Origin: Deltaproteobacteria bacterium
GTDB lineage: Bacteria; Desulfobacterota; Binatia; UBA1149; JAJCZL01
Assembly: GCA_029262415.1 (NCBI GenBank)
Contig: JAJCZL010000067.1
Location: forward strand, 1-64,000
Reading direction: 5' to 3'
Length of the DNA: 64,000 nt
The translations under genes and the position numbers were made by a program. Shown piece after piece: positions 36,594 to 46,531 of this stretch (its first letter is position 1; every line of letters starts with the position of its first letter). Below the pieces are notes generated by a model. That model was not told the DNA's origin. It did not search any database and saw only the letters and a list, made by a program, of their open reading frames with translations.

Positions 36594-37427
36594 CTATCGC
36601 TCCTGCCTCAAACGTGGGTCGAGGGTGTCGCGCAAACCTTCACCGAGAAGGTTGTATCCAAGGACCGTGACGAGAATCGCCATGCCGGGATAAACCGACA
36701 TCCACCATGCAACCTCGATGGTCGCCTTGCCCTCGGTCAAAATATTGCCCCAACTCGGGTCGGGTGGAGGTACGCCGATGCCCAGAAAGCTCAAACCGCT
36801 TTCTGTCAGAATCGCGGAGGCGACACCCAAGATGAACGCCACGAAAACCGGTGCCATTGCGTTCGGCAGACCGTGGCGGAAGATAATCTTAGCGGGGCTT
36901 TGTCCAAGCCCACGTGCGGCAACCATGAACTCGCGTTCGCGCAAACTCAGGAATTCGGCACGCACCAGGCGGCACACGCCCATCCACGATGTAGCTCCGA
37001 TCACGATCATGATGTTCCAAATGCTTTGCTCTAGGACCGCGATCACCGCGAGGATCAAGAAGAAAGACGGGAAGCAGAGCATCAAATCGACGAACCGCAT
37101 GACTACCGTATCGACGACGCCACCGAAGTACCCGGCCACGGCACCAAGCGGAACCCCGATCGCACAGGCGATCCCAACAGAAACAAACCCTACCAGCAAC
37201 GACACGCGCGCACCGAAGATCATCCGGCTCAACACGTCACGACCGAGCGAATCGGTGCCGAGCCAGTGTTCGGCCGAGGGACCGACCAGGATCGTCGACG
37301 CATCAATATCACTCGGGTCGAAGGGTGCCAGCCATGGTGCAAAAACCGCGACCGCGAAAAGGATTGCAACAACTACGCCGCCTACTACCGTCACGCGGTT
37401 CTTGAGAGCGCGCTGCCATCCGTTCAT
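36594..37427 (-). CDS. Peptide ABC transporter permease (OppC/DppC type)
   Basis: 277 residues, ATG overlapping the upstream permease stop (ATGA). Six hydrophobic segments are visible, with the N-terminal [21 protein letters not shown] loop and the EAA-type region [20 protein letters not shown] that docks on the ATPase. Typical of the DppC/OppC family. Transports small peptides or related solutes; substrate unknown. Confidence 0.95.
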   Translation of the reverse strand: MNGWQRALKNRVTVVGGVVVAILFAVAVFAPWLAPFDPSDIDASTILVGPSAEHWLGTDSLGRDVLSRMIFGARVSLLVGFVSVGIACAIGVPLGAVAGYFGGVVDTVVMRFVDLMLCFPSFFLILAVIAVLEQSIWNIMIVIGATSWMGVCRLVRAEFLSLREREFMVAARGLGQSPAKIIFRHGLPNAMAPVFVAFILGVASAILTESGLSFLGIGVPPPDPSWGNILTEGKATIEVAWWMSVYPGMAILVTVLGYNLLGEGLRDTLDPRLRQER

Positions 37428-38398
37428 CGCTTTCTCAGCCTCGGGTCGGCAACTGCGTACATCAAGTCGGCAGCAAGGTTACCGATCAGCGTCAGCATAG
37501 AACTCATCACCAGCACACCCATGATCAATGGATAGTCGCGCGCGAGGATGCTCTGGAAAAACAACCGGCCCATGCCCGGAATCGCAAAGATCGACTCCAT
37601 GATCACCGAACCGCCGATCAGCCCTGGGATAGAAAGGCCGAGCAGCGTAATGATCGGCAGCAGCGCGTTGCGCAATGCGTGGCGGAACGTCACCGTCCTT
37701 TCGTCGAGCCCTTTGGCTCGTGCGGTGTTGATGTAGTCCTGCCGAATCACCTCGAGCATACTCGAGCGCATGTAACGCGACATCGCAGCGAGGCTGGTGA
37801 AACCGGAAATACAAACCGGCAAGATGAGATGCTTGGCGATATCGAGAACACGACCAACGTCCGACAGCGCGTTGTGATCAAACGAGCGCAGTCCCGAGAT
37901 CGGCAGCCACCCTAAATGCACGCTGAAAAAGAGGATGCATAGCAACGCGAACCAAAAGCTCGGCATAGCGAATCCGACAAACACGAAGACTGTCGTGGCT
38001 CTGTCGCCTAACGAGTACTGATGGGTAGCCGAGTACACGCCGATCGGAATCGCAACACAGAGCACAATCGCAAGCGACATCACGTTGAGGGCGAGCGTGA
38101 CCGGCAGCGCTTCTTTGATCTTGTCGAGTACCGGGCGGCGGTCTTGCTGGAACGAACGACCAAAGTCTCCGCGCGCGAGCTTGCTGACCCAGATCCAATA
38201 CTGAACCGGAAGGGGCTTGTCGAGACCGTACTCTTTCTCCAGCCGCTGCTGCACCTCGGGGCCTGCCTTCGGGTTGAGGTCGGTCATCAACTCGACCGGA
38301 GACCCAGGAGCGAGGTTGATGACCAGAAACGAGACAAAGGTGACGCCTATCAGCAGCGGAACCAAGCCCGCGATGCGTGTTAAGAGATAGCGTAGCAC
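37424..38398 (-). CDS. Peptide ABC transporter permease (OppB/DppB type)
   Basis: 324 residues from GTG 38398. N-terminal RIAGLVPLLIGVTFVSFLV and the loop LAPGSPVELM are typical of DppB/OppB. The EAA motif occurs as NTARAKGLDERTVTFRHALR. About six membrane segments. It starts 15 bases after the binding-protein stop. Confidence 0.95.
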   Translation of the reverse strand: MLRYLLTRIAGLVPLLIGVTFVSFLVINLAPGSPVELMTDLNPKAGPEVQQRLEKEYGLDKPLPVQYWIWVSKLARGDFGRSFQQDRRPVLDKIKEALPVTLALNVMSLAIVLCVAIPIGVYSATHQYSLGDRATTVFVFVGFAMPSFWFALLCILFFSVHLGWLPISGLRSFDHNALSDVGRVLDIAKHLILPVCISGFTSLAAMSRYMRSSMLEVIRQDYINTARAKGLDERTVTFRHALRNALLPIITLLGLSIPGLIGGSVIMESIFAIPGMGRLFFQSILARDYPLIMGVLVMSSMLTLIGNLAADLMYAVADPRLRKR

Positions 38399-38413
38399 CA
38401 GAGTCGTCCCGTC

Positions 38414-40108
38414 CTAGCGCGTGACCGTGTGTTTCTGGAACGCGGTCGGTACATACCACTCCGTAAGGTTGTGGGAGATGCCTGCGGGCGCCGGATCGAT
38501 GCCGTGAAAACGCTTGTGCACCGTCGGTAGAGACTTGGGGACGTACAAGAATGTGTAGGGCTGATCCTCATGGATGAGTTCCTGGAAGCGATCGTAGAAC
38601 TTCTTGCGCTCGGTTTTGTCGAACGTCCGCCTCCCCTTCTCTAAAACTTCGTCAGCTTCTGGGTTGTTGTAACCCACGAAGTTAAACTCCTTTTCGCCCG
38701 TCTTCGACGAGTGCCAGATGATGTACTGGTCGGGATCCGGATCCATCGACCAGCCAAGGATCACCGCCTCGAAGCGGCGCTTGTTGATGTAGTCATTGAT
38801 GAAGGCTGACCACTCGAGCGTCTTGATGTTCGCTTTCACACCGATTTGATCGAGTCGCTTCTGGATTATCGTCGCGGTCTTGAGACGCTGCTCGTTACCG
38901 TTGTTAGTGATGAGTTCGAACGAAAACTGCGCACCATCCTTGTCGAGCACACCGTCACCGTCGCGGTCTTTCCAACCGGCCTCAGCGAACAGCTCTTTCG
39001 CACGGCTCGGGTCGTAGGGCCACGGCTCGACGTCCTTGTTCACCCAATCGGTACCGGGTTGATACGGGACCGCAGTCGTCGTCCCGAGGCCGAGCAACAC
39101 ACCATCGATCAGCTCCTGACGGTCGATCGCGTGGGTGAGCGCCTGCCTTACCCGCTTATCCTTGAACAGTGGGTTCGAAAGATTGTAGCCGAGATAGGTG
39201 TAACCGTTAGAATAGTATTCGTACTTAGCGAACTGCTCTTCGAAAGTACGCGTGTCGGTTTGACGCTTGAACTGCAGCGGCGTCAGCCCCATCAGGTCGA
39301 TCCCACCGCCCTTGAGTTCCAAAAACATGGTTTGCTGGTCAGGAATGATCCGCCAGCGGTGACGGTCGATGTAGGGCCGCCCACGGTAGTAGTCATTGTT
39401 GGAAATGATCGAGATGCTCTCTCCGGTGGTCCAGTCCTCCAAGACGTAGGGTCCATTGCCGATCGGGTTTCGCGAAAACTTGGTATCGCCAAAGTCTTCG
39501 TCTTTGAGAATGTGCTCGGGCAGAACCACCATGATCGAGGCCCAACTCCCAAGCGCGGGCGCGTACGGCTCCTCGTAGACAACGGTAAACGCGTGATCAC
39601 CTTGGACACGCATCTCCTTTACTTGGAGATAGTCCTCAGCATACGCGGTCAAAGTCGACGGGTCGCGAATCGTGTCAAAGCCGAACTTGATGTCGTGTAC
39701 GTCAAAGGGCTCGCCGTCGGTCCAGCGAACGTCTTCGCGCAACTTGAAACTGATCTCCAGACCGTCGCGGCTGATTTCCCAACTCTCGGCCAGGCGCGGC
39801 TCGAACTCTGATAGCGTCTTGTCGTAGGTGATCAGCGGCTCGAAGATCATGCCGGCGATCTCCGCAGAGGAACTGTCCCCCGCGAGCATACGGATCAGGT
39901 TGGATGCATCGCCGATCGTCCCGAGGACCAACGCGTCACCGTAGGCGGGCTCTGTCGGGGCTGAGGCCGAAATCGCGCTGCTGCCGGAGTTCGCACTGCC
40001 AGCGTCTCCTTCACCTGAACTACCGTCCTTGCACGCCGGGAGCATCGACAAGGTGCTGAGTAGTAGAAAAGCCGACCAAGTCGCGGCTTTGCGGCTAACC
40101 GGCTTCAT
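38414..40108 (-). CDS. Peptide-binding lipoprotein of ABC importer (SBP family 5)
   Basis: 564 residues from ATG 40108, chosen because a lipoprotein signal follows, with lipobox Cys at residue 26 (LSMLPAC). Family 5 features: LVLGTIGDASNLIRM, FEPLITYDKTLSEFEPRLAE, RWTDGEPFDVHDIKFGFDT and VRQALTHAIDRQELI. The longer region before the lipobox frame overlaps the DUF4292-like gene and is not used. Delivers the solute, probably a peptide, to the OppBC-type permeases. It overlaps the upstream lipoprotein gene by 14 bases, so all are co-transcribed. Confidence 0.93.
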   Translation of the reverse strand: MKPVSRKAATWSAFLLLSTLSMLPACKDGSSGEGDAGSANSGSSAISASAPTEPAYGDALVLGTIGDASNLIRMLAGDSSSAEIAGMIFEPLITYDKTLSEFEPRLAESWEISRDGLEISFKLREDVRWTDGEPFDVHDIKFGFDTIRDPSTLTAYAEDYLQVKEMRVQGDHAFTVVYEEPYAPALGSWASIMVVLPEHILKDEDFGDTKFSRNPIGNGPYVLEDWTTGESISIISNNDYYRGRPYIDRHRWRIIPDQQTMFLELKGGGIDLMGLTPLQFKRQTDTRTFEEQFAKYEYYSNGYTYLGYNLSNPLFKDKRVRQALTHAIDRQELIDGVLLGLGTTTAVPYQPGTDWVNKDVEPWPYDPSRAKELFAEAGWKDRDGDGVLDKDGAQFSFELITNNGNEQRLKTATIIQKRLDQIGVKANIKTLEWSAFINDYINKRRFEAVILGWSMDPDPDQYIIWHSSKTGEKEFNFVGYNNPEADEVLEKGRRTFDKTERKKFYDRFQELIHEDQPYTFLYVPKSLPTVHKRFHGIDPAPAGISHNLTEWYVPTAFQKHTVTR

Positions 40109-41030
40109 CCATATCCACGTACCGCACGCCCTTTGCAGGGTCGATTCGGAATGCACCGTCCGAGATCGCCACACCACGCCAGATTTTCTCATAAACCAGG
40201 TTCGCCCGCCCGCCATCGGCGAGCACAACTTCGACTTCGTGCGGCGTGCGAACGCCGTCAACATCATGGAAGTCGCTAAAGTACGCCTCGACCGCACGGC
40301 CGCCGATCGCTTCCGATAGCTTCACGTAAACCGGATCAAAGTGCTCAAAAGCGTAGACGATCGACATCCGACGATCGCCGGGCAAGGGTACCTGCAGCAC
40401 CCACCCCTGCTCGCTGCGCACAACAACTGCGCGGGTGAGGTCAGCCTGCGGCGGCAACCCGCGCAGCAACGAGGCCAAAACCGGAACGTCTAAAGCGACG
40501 CGGGTGTAACGCGTTACGTTGTCGAGACTCGCATCGCCGGAGTAAAGAATCTTTTCTCCGCGATCGTAGGCAGTCAGCCGCGAGCCGTCGGATGCTACCG
40601 TATAGGAGGGACCGAACGGGCCCATGATGTCGATGCGCACCTGGTTGGGCGCCTTCACGACGATCATCTGCGACGATTTAAACTTACTCTCGGGGCCGTC
40701 GTAGGTCAGCCGTGCCTGTGCGCGGAATGCGCGCAGCCCGGCGGCGCGCTCGGCTGTTTCCGCCGCGAGACTCTCCGCAGACGGCTTAACGCCGATGGCA
40801 CCGGCAGCAAGCTTCGACAGCGGCTGCGCACTCGGGGCCTTGGGTGATGTGCCCGCAGGCGTAGGTGCGGAAGGCCCTGCGGGTACCGGACCCGATGCCC
40901 CAGCGGGGCCTCCGAATGTACCACTGCGGCGGTCGCTACCGCCGACCGTCGTCGTCGAGCACGCGCTCGAAATCAGCAGGACGGCAAGCGCTACGCCGAG
41001 ACCACGCACGGAGAACACGGCAGGCACCAT
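40095..41030 (-). CDS. DUF4292/LolB-like outer-membrane lipoprotein
   Basis: 311 residues from ATG 41030. The lipobox is LLISSAC with Cys at about 24, followed by a Pro/Ala/Gly-rich linker to residue 70. The rest (FRAQARLTYDGPESKFKS, VKAPNQVRIDIMGPFGPSY, DSRLTAYDRGEKILY-like) resembles the half-barrel fold of DUF4292 and LolB, proteins that hold acyl chains of lipoproteins. It lies between a TPR lipoprotein and a binding protein of the peptide importer. Role in lipoprotein transfer is inference. Confidence 0.78.
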   Translation of the reverse strand: MVPAVFSVRGLGVALAVLLISSACSTTTVGGSDRRSGTFGGPAGASGPVPAGPSAPTPAGTSPKAPSAQPLSKLAAGAIGVKPSAESLAAETAERAAGLRAFRAQARLTYDGPESKFKSSQMIVVKAPNQVRIDIMGPFGPSYTVASDGSRLTAYDRGEKILYSGDASLDNVTRYTRVALDVPVLASLLRGLPPQADLTRAVVVRSEQGWVLQVPLPGDRRMSIVYAFEHFDPVYVKLSEAIGGRAVEAYFSDFHDVDGVRTPHEVEVVLADGGRANLVYEKIWRGVAISDGAFRIDPAKGVRYVDMDEAG

Positions 41031-41061
41031 AGGGGGGCTCGTTGAGGGAAGAGACTCGATC

Positions 41062-42858
41062 CTAATTCCCGGGACCGGAGGTCGTGCGGCCACCGAGTTG
41101 AATGATCTTGCGCTGTACGCGCTGCTTTTGTTCAGTGTCTTCGGAGCGTGCCTCACAATCGCGGTACATACGAATCGCGTCTTGGGTACGCCCGACCTTG
41201 GCGTACGCATCGGCGAGATGCTCACGCACAACCGGGTCCTCGCCTGCAAGTTGGTTCGCTTTCTCGAGTTCTCCGACCGCCGACTCATACCGCCCCTGTT
41301 GATAGTACACCCAGCCAAGACTGTCGATAAAGGCCCCGTCGTTCGGGCGCAGCTCTAACGCCTTTCTCACCAGTGCTTCAGCTTCGTCGAGGTTCTCGCC
41401 GCGTTCTGCGAACGTGTACCCGAGAAAATTGAGCGCCAGCGGGTTGTCGCTGTTGAGCTCGAGTATCTGCCTCAGCAAGCGAATCGTACGCGGCACATGA
41501 CCAGCGTCGTGGTGTAGATAGGCGAGCTTGAAGAGATAATCCTCATTCTCGGGCTCCAGGTCGACGAGAACCTGCGCGACCTGCAAGGCCTTGCCGAACA
41601 GCTCTTGTTGACGGTACAGCTCGCTCAACAGGACGAGGCCCTGACGGCTCTCAGGATCGATCGTGAGCAACTCTTCGATCGCGGCAATGGCGTCCATCGG
41701 TCGACCGTCGTCGAGCAAGAGCTGTGAAAGGTTGTGGCGCGCGTCAACGTAGCGACGCGATGTCGCCTTGATGCGGAGGAACTCACGCTCGGCTGCGACG
41801 ATATCCCCCATCTGGTAATAGGTCGCGGCTAGGTAAAAACGAACGTCGTCGTCGTCGGGGTTCGCCCCCAACACCAGGTTGAACTCGGTCGAAGCACGAG
41901 CATAATCGCCTTTCTCTAAGCTGATAAGACCGATTTTACGCTGCGTCTCTATCGGATCTTCTTCAAGCTCGATCAACCCTTCGAACTCCTTGATCGCCTC
42001 GTCGAGCTGACGAGTAGTCACGTATAACGCACCGAGCCGCCGTCGTGCGGCGATCTGGTTGGGGTTAAACTCCAGCGCTCTGCGGTAACTGGAGATCGCA
42101 TCGTCTGTTCTGCTCAAGCGCTCATAGACACTACCGAGTTCGAGCAGAATCTGGTCGTGCGACGGGCGCAGTTTGCTCGCACGCAGATAGTGCCGCAAAG
42201 CTTCGTCGTATTGCTCGTTCAGAGCGTAGGAACGGCCCAGAAAGAAATTTGCGATTACCGACTCAGGACCGAGATCAACCGCACGGGTGAGGACGTCAAT
42301 GGCTTCGACGTGTCGTCCCATGCGATTGTACAGAGAGCCGAGCTGCACCAAAACCTCTTGGTCGCCGGGAACTTTCTCGGCAAGCGCGACATACTCTACG
42401 GCCGCATCATCGTAGCGACGCAGTGACACCAGTAGGCTCGCGATCAAGCGGCTGTGGTCAGGATCCTCGGGATCGGACAGCCGCAGGAGCCTGGATTGGT
42501 CGAGCGCTGCGTCGAGTTCTCCGCTGCGGATCTGAAGATTCACGAGCCCCAAGCGTAGCCTGGGCTCTGCGGGGTCTAAGGTCACTGCCCGCGACATCTC
42601 GTGCATGGCGTACTCGTAGTCGCCGTTGTTGCGCGCGATGAGGGCGTTCAGGTAGTGGCCGGCGGCCGCTACGCTCGGATCGGTCGGCTCTGCGCTGCTC
42701 ATGCCAGCCGTCAGCGTCGGCTCGTCGGCAGGCTCAGTATCCTGCTCCCCGCGCTCGAACAGGCCGCCCAATCCACCATTGACGGCGCAGCCGGAAGCGA
42801 GCGTAAGCACCGCTACAAGAGCGAGCGAACGGGTGTACATAGATGTACGCGCGGTCAT
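41062..42858 (-). CDS. TPR-repeat lipoprotein
   Basis: 598 residues from ATG 42858 (ATG 42840 is an alternative six codons in). Lipobox LTLASGC, Cys at 24. About 14 TPR units fill residues 60-580, recognisable by the pattern W/Y-x2-LG-x-Y-x8-A-x3-Y-x-A-x6-P (for example GRHVEAIDVLTRAVDLGPES and LALNFLGYTFAERGENLDEA). The frame is open to 43545, but that part overlaps a divergent gene and has no signal. Likely a periplasmic scaffold. Starts the minus-strand set that includes the peptide importer. Confidence 0.85.
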   Translation of the reverse strand: MTARTSMYTRSLALVAVLTLASGCAVNGGLGGLFERGEQDTEPADEPTLTAGMSSAEPTDPSVAAAGHYLNALIARNNGDYEYAMHEMSRAVTLDPAEPRLRLGLVNLQIRSGELDAALDQSRLLRLSDPEDPDHSRLIASLLVSLRRYDDAAVEYVALAEKVPGDQEVLVQLGSLYNRMGRHVEAIDVLTRAVDLGPESVIANFFLGRSYALNEQYDEALRHYLRASKLRPSHDQILLELGSVYERLSRTDDAISSYRRALEFNPNQIAARRRLGALYVTTRQLDEAIKEFEGLIELEEDPIETQRKIGLISLEKGDYARASTEFNLVLGANPDDDDVRFYLAATYYQMGDIVAAEREFLRIKATSRRYVDARHNLSQLLLDDGRPMDAIAAIEELLTIDPESRQGLVLLSELYRQQELFGKALQVAQVLVDLEPENEDYLFKLAYLHHDAGHVPRTIRLLRQILELNSDNPLALNFLGYTFAERGENLDEAEALVRKALELRPNDGAFIDSLGWVYYQQGRYESAVGELEKANQLAGEDPVVREHLADAYAKVGRTQDAIRMYRDCEARSEDTEQKQRVQRKIIQLGGRTTSGPGN

Positions 42859-42970
42859 CACAACTGAGGTTACCACACGCCTAGTAGATCGAACAATTAT
42901 TATCTCCCTGCACCGAGTTGACCAAGCCGGGTTGCCTGCCCACCCGGCTACAGATAGGCGGGACAGTTCC

Positions 42971-43801
42971 ATGTTCACCAGATGGCTCCTTACGGTTCTT
43001 CCCGCCGACATGCGCGCCGGATGGCGGCTGGTCAGCGCCAATCTACCCCTGTGGATCGGGCTCGCAACGCTAGCTGCCCTCTCAGCCCCGGTAGCCGCGG
43101 CCTTCCAGGCCGACGCTACGAGCCTCGGCCTCCGTTTCGTCGGACTCGCGGCAATCCTCGTCGGACTCGCCAAGGATATCGCCGGCGTTTCGCTCTTCGA
43201 TGACGCCTTCCACCGGCGTGATACCGACTGGTCACGCGCCGCTTCACTTGTCTTGCGGCGAGCAGTGCCGTTCGTGTTGTGTGTCACATTGACGGTCGGC
43301 GGAAGCCTGATTGCCGCGGAACTCGTCATGTCTGCCGTGGCTGTGACTCTCGAGAACACCCCGCTTTCGGAACCGATGGTTCCCGTCTTCGGCATCCTTA
43401 TATATGTAACGCTGCTCGCGCGTTTCGCGTTCGTACCGTTCTTGGTCGTGATCCGCACGTTCGACACGCTACCTTCATGGCTGCGAGAGAAACCCTCGGA
43501 CATGACCTCACACCACGCGAACAACTCTGCCGCCCAAGCTGCCAACTACCAGGTACCACTCCTCGCCCGGCTTCCGGCATCTCTCGCCAAACTGATCTGG
43601 CCGTTCGTAGCCAGCACCAAGCTGACTGACGGAATGCGCTGGCGGCTCGCGCCATATTTGGGACTCGTCTACCTAATGCGCTTTGCCGGTCGCGACCTCC
43701 CCGACGGCACACAGGTATTGTTCGCCGCCGCCACCTTCATCGTCGGCCTCACGGCACAAGCGGTTCTGTTCAGCTACTATTGCTTACGACTCAAAGAGTA
43801 G
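42971..43801 (+). CDS. Membrane protein, unknown function
   Basis: 276 residues from ATG 42971. Five or six hydrophobic segments at about 22-42, 50-70, 95-118, 128-150, 215-235 and 245-268. A short loop (LREKPSDMTSHHANNS) separates the two halves. No family motif was recognised. Divergent from the TPR lipoprotein across about 110 bases, and followed by the moa genes on the opposite strand. Confidence 0.7.
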   Translation: MFTRWLLTVLPADMRAGWRLVSANLPLWIGLATLAALSAPVAAAFQADATSLGLRFVGLAAILVGLAKDIAGVSLFDDAFHRRDTDWSRAASLVLRRAVPFVLCVTLTVGGSLIAAELVMSAVAVTLENTPLSEPMVPVFGILIYVTLLARFAFVPFLVVIRTFDTLPSWLREKPSDMTSHHANNSAAQAANYQVPLLARLPASLAKLIWPFVASTKLTDGMRWRLAPYLGLVYLMRFAGRDLPDGTQVLFAAATFIVGLTAQAVLFSYYCLRLKE

Positions 43802-43835
43802 ACGCAGCGAATGCGCGAACACCGCTGCGACCGCT

Positions 43836-44258
43836 TTAATGCGCGCAGTCGGCGAGTGACCCGATCCAAACCTCACCGCCTTCGAAGTATTCTTTTTTCC
43901 ATATCGGGGCCACGTGTTTGAGTTCGTCGATCATGAACTGACAGGCGGGGAGCGCATCTGCGCGATGGGCCGACGAAACCGCGATCGCAACGCTGGTCTC
44001 TCCAAGGGGGACCTCGCCGATTCGATGGAGAACGGCGATCTTCTTAACTTCCCACTTGCCTCGTGCAATCTCAGCGATCTTCTCCAACTGCGCTACCGCC
44101 ATCTCCGGGTAGGCTTCGTACTCCAGCTTGAGAACCCTACGGCCCCGGTTGGTGTCGCGGGTGACACCGGCGAATGTGGCAATCGCACCTACACCGGATT
44201 CGGCTACCGCCTCGGACACCTCATCGAGGGTAATCTTCCTGTCTACGACGTCGAACAC
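43836..44258 (-). CDS. moaE: Molybdopterin synthase large subunit MoaE
   Basis: 140 residues. Conserved features are GAIATFAGVTRDTNRGRRV, LEYEAYPEMAVAQL, HRIGEVPLGETSVAIAVSS and the active-site Lys region APIWKKEYFEGGEVWI. MoaE with MoaD converts cyclic pyranopterin monophosphate to molybdopterin. Directly follows moaD, one base apart. Confidence 0.96.
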   Translation of the reverse strand: MFDVVDRKITLDEVSEAVAESGVGAIATFAGVTRDTNRGRRVLKLEYEAYPEMAVAQLEKIAEIARGKWEVKKIAVLHRIGEVPLGETSVAIAVSSAHRADALPACQFMIDELKHVAPIWKKEYFEGGEVWIGSLADCAH

Positions 44259-44259
44259 T

Positions 44260-44505
44260 TCAACCTCCGCTTACCGGCGGTATGACCGCCACTTCGTCAT
44301 TCTCGGAAAGAGGGTACGAGGAATCGACGTACTCGCGGTTAACGGCAACGCGCACCGTGCCTGCCCCCACGTTATCGTTGCCTAGTCTCACGGTGAGTCC
44401 GCACTGGAAGTCACCGACTGTTGCGCCATCCTCGAGTTCGTAAACTTCGGATCCGACACCGAGTCGCTCGCGCACGATTCCAAAATACAGAACGCGCACT
44501 TTCAC
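44260..44505 (-). CDS. moaD: Molybdopterin synthase sulfur carrier MoaD
   Basis: 81 residues of a ubiquitin-like fold protein (MKVRVLYFGIVRERLGV at the start) that ends in the thiocarboxylate-accepting Gly-Gly (DEVAVIPPVSGG). Overlaps the moaB stop by four bases (ATGA). Partner of MoaE. Confidence 0.94.
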   Translation of the reverse strand: MKVRVLYFGIVRERLGVGSEVYELEDGATVGDFQCGLTVRLGNDNVGAGTVRVAVNREYVDSSYPLSENDEVAVIPPVSGG

Positions 44506-45068
44506 ACGTCCTCCTCGCCCGCTTCGCCGTCGGCGCGATCGACGTTGCGCGGCCGGCTCGCAAATGCGGGATCGGCGAGCGCAACCAAATGCCCGAGCTC
44601 CGGGACAATCAACTCACGCATCGCCAGACGGCAGGCCGCAGGCGAACCCGGTACGGAGAACACAGCGGTGTTGCCGACCAGCCCCGCGATAGCTCGCGAG
44701 AGCATCGCCGCCGGTCCGATCTCCCTATAGCTGAGCGCGCGGAAGAGTTCGCCAAAGCCGTCGAGCCGCTTGGTCAGAACACCGGACACCGCTTCGTAGG
44801 TATTGTCGCGCGTCCCAATCCCAGTGCCACCGTTCAAGACCACAGCCGCGCAATGCTCGTTAGCAGCCAGCGCGCGCACAACATCGGCGACGTGCCCGGG
44901 ATCGTCAGCGACGATCTCGTAGGCAACCACCCGGTGGCCGCCCGCTTCCAGGGCCTCGCAGACAACGCCCCCAGAGGCGTCATCGGCCTCCGTTCTGGTA
45001 TCGGACACGGTAACCACCGCACATGGAACCGCGCGTGCGCCTGCGCGCTTGTGCTCATCAACAGCCAT
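44502..45068 (-). CDS. moaB: Molybdenum cofactor biosynthesis protein MoaB
   Basis: 188 residues with the MoaB/Mog fold: CAVVTVSDTRTEADDASGG at the start, AVVLNGGTGIGTRDNTYEAV holding the molybdopterin-binding GGTGxxxRD motif, and VFSVPGSPAACRLAM. Adenylates molybdopterin in lineages lacking MogA. Heads the moaB-moaD-moaE operon and is divergent from miaB. Confidence 0.93.
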   Translation of the reverse strand: MAVDEHKRAGARAVPCAVVTVSDTRTEADDASGGVVCEALEAGGHRVVAYEIVADDPGHVADVVRALAANEHCAAVVLNGGTGIGTRDNTYEAVSGVLTKRLDGFGELFRALSYREIGPAAMLSRAIAGLVGNTAVFSVPGSPAACRLAMRELIVPELGHLVALADPAFASRPRNVDRADGEAGEEDV

Positions 45069-45131
45069 CCGAGGATTTCTCGCACAGCGCCGCAGTTTCC
45101 GCCAACCGGCCGCCCCAGCTATAGGTCGCGG

Positions 45132-46460
45132 ATGCCGGCCCTAGACGGTCTGCCCGGGCAAAGCCGGACCGACCGCACCATCTACATCGAGACTTACGGC
45201 TGCCAGATGAACGTGGCCGACAGCGAGCTTATCGCAGGCGTGCTTGCGCGCGGCGGCTACGCATCGGTCGCGAACCCCGAGCATGCCGATATAATCCTCC
45301 TCAATACCTGCGCGATCCGCGAGAACGCGGAGCAGCGTGTGGCCCAGCGGGTGCGCCACTTCATCTCGGCGCGCGAAAACAACAGCCGCGTGCGTATCGG
45401 ACTGGCCGGATGCATGGCCCAGCATCATCGCGACCGTTTGTTGAACGCCATCCCAGGCTTGGATTTCGTCGTCGGTCCCGACGGCTACCGTCGTCTTGCG
45501 CAACTCCTCGACGCCGAAGAGCCGGGCACCGACGTGCGCCTTGACCGCTCAGAGACCTATCAAGACATAGCCCCGGTGCGTGCCTCGGGCGTACGCGCTT
45601 GGCTGACGATCATGCGCGGCTGCAACCGGTTCTGCACGTTCTGCGTTGTTCCGTACGTACGCGGCCGCGAACGCAGCCTACCCGCAGACGTCCTTATCAA
45701 AGAAGCCCACTCGATTGCCGCGCACGGCTTTCGCGAGATTGTACTGCTCGGCCAAACCGTCAACGCCTACAACGACGGCACCACCGACTTCGGAGCACTG
45801 CTGCGTATGATGTCGGACATCGACGGCATCGACCGCGTCCGCTTCACTTCGCCCCACCCCGCCGATATGGCCGATTCGGCGATCGAAGCGATGCGCGACT
45901 GCGGCAAGGTCTCTCCGTATCTGCACCTTCCGCTGCAGAGCGGCTCCGACAGAATACTCGCGGCGATGGACCGTGGACACACCATCGATGAATACATGCG
46001 CCTGGTTGAGCGGCTACGGATTGAAATTCCCGACATCGCACTCTCTACCGACATCATCGTCGGCTATCCCGGTGAAACAGAAGCCGACTTTGCGGCGACT
46101 GCAGACTTGATGGACGAAGTCGGTTACGACCACGCCTTCATGTTCAAGTACTCTCGCCGCGAGGGTACACGTGCCGAAAAGGTTAAGGAGACAGTCAGCG
46201 AACAAGACAAGAACGCACGCCTGCAACGGCTGATCGCCGAACAACTCACGCGCGCAACAGCGATCAATCAGAAGCGTATCGGCCACGCCACCGAAGTTCT
46301 CGCCGAGTTCCCAGCTAGAAAGCAGAAGGGCTGGTTGTCCGGCAAGGACCCGCAGTTTAAAACCGTGGTGTTCGAACCTAAATCGACCGACGTCGGGCGC
46401 TTAGTTACGGTAATGATTGAGTCGGCGGGCCCGCAAACCCTGCTCGGCCGCGAAGTCTGA
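45132..46460 (+). CDS. miaB: tRNA-2-methylthio-N6-dimethylallyladenosine synthase MiaB
   Basis: 442 residues from ATG 45132, chosen because the first MTTase domain begins at about residue 15; the frame is open to 44421 but covers moaB. The auxiliary Fe-S cluster Cys residues lie in YGCQMNVADSE, LLNTCAIRENAE and GLAGCMAQ. The radical-SAM motif is RGCNRFCTFCVVPYVRGRE. The C-terminal TRAM domain ends LVTVMIESAGPQTLLG. MiaB adds the methylthio group to i6A37 of tRNA. Confidence 0.97.
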   Translation: MPALDGLPGQSRTDRTIYIETYGCQMNVADSELIAGVLARGGYASVANPEHADIILLNTCAIRENAEQRVAQRVRHFISARENNSRVRIGLAGCMAQHHRDRLLNAIPGLDFVVGPDGYRRLAQLLDAEEPGTDVRLDRSETYQDIAPVRASGVRAWLTIMRGCNRFCTFCVVPYVRGRERSLPADVLIKEAHSIAAHGFREIVLLGQTVNAYNDGTTDFGALLRMMSDIDGIDRVRFTSPHPADMADSAIEAMRDCGKVSPYLHLPLQSGSDRILAAMDRGHTIDEYMRLVERLRIEIPDIALSTDIIVGYPGETEADFAATADLMDEVGYDHAFMFKYSRREGTRAEKVKETVSEQDKNARLQRLIAEQLTRATAINQKRIGHATEVLAEFPARKQKGWLSGKDPQFKTVVFEPKSTDVGRLVTVMIESAGPQTLLGREV

Positions 46461-46531
46461 AATACCTCGCGGCCGACTGAGCCGGACGACGCGCCGGACT
46501 GCCGGGTCTGCGCCGGCCCGGTCGGCGAAAG

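Noticed and set aside
38846-39811. 321-residue open frame antisense to the peptide-binding protein
   Set aside because: Fully inside a clear family 5 binding-protein gene on the opposite strand.
42859-43545. N-terminal extension of the TPR lipoprotein
   Set aside because: It overlaps the divergent membrane-protein gene and would bury the lipoprotein signal.
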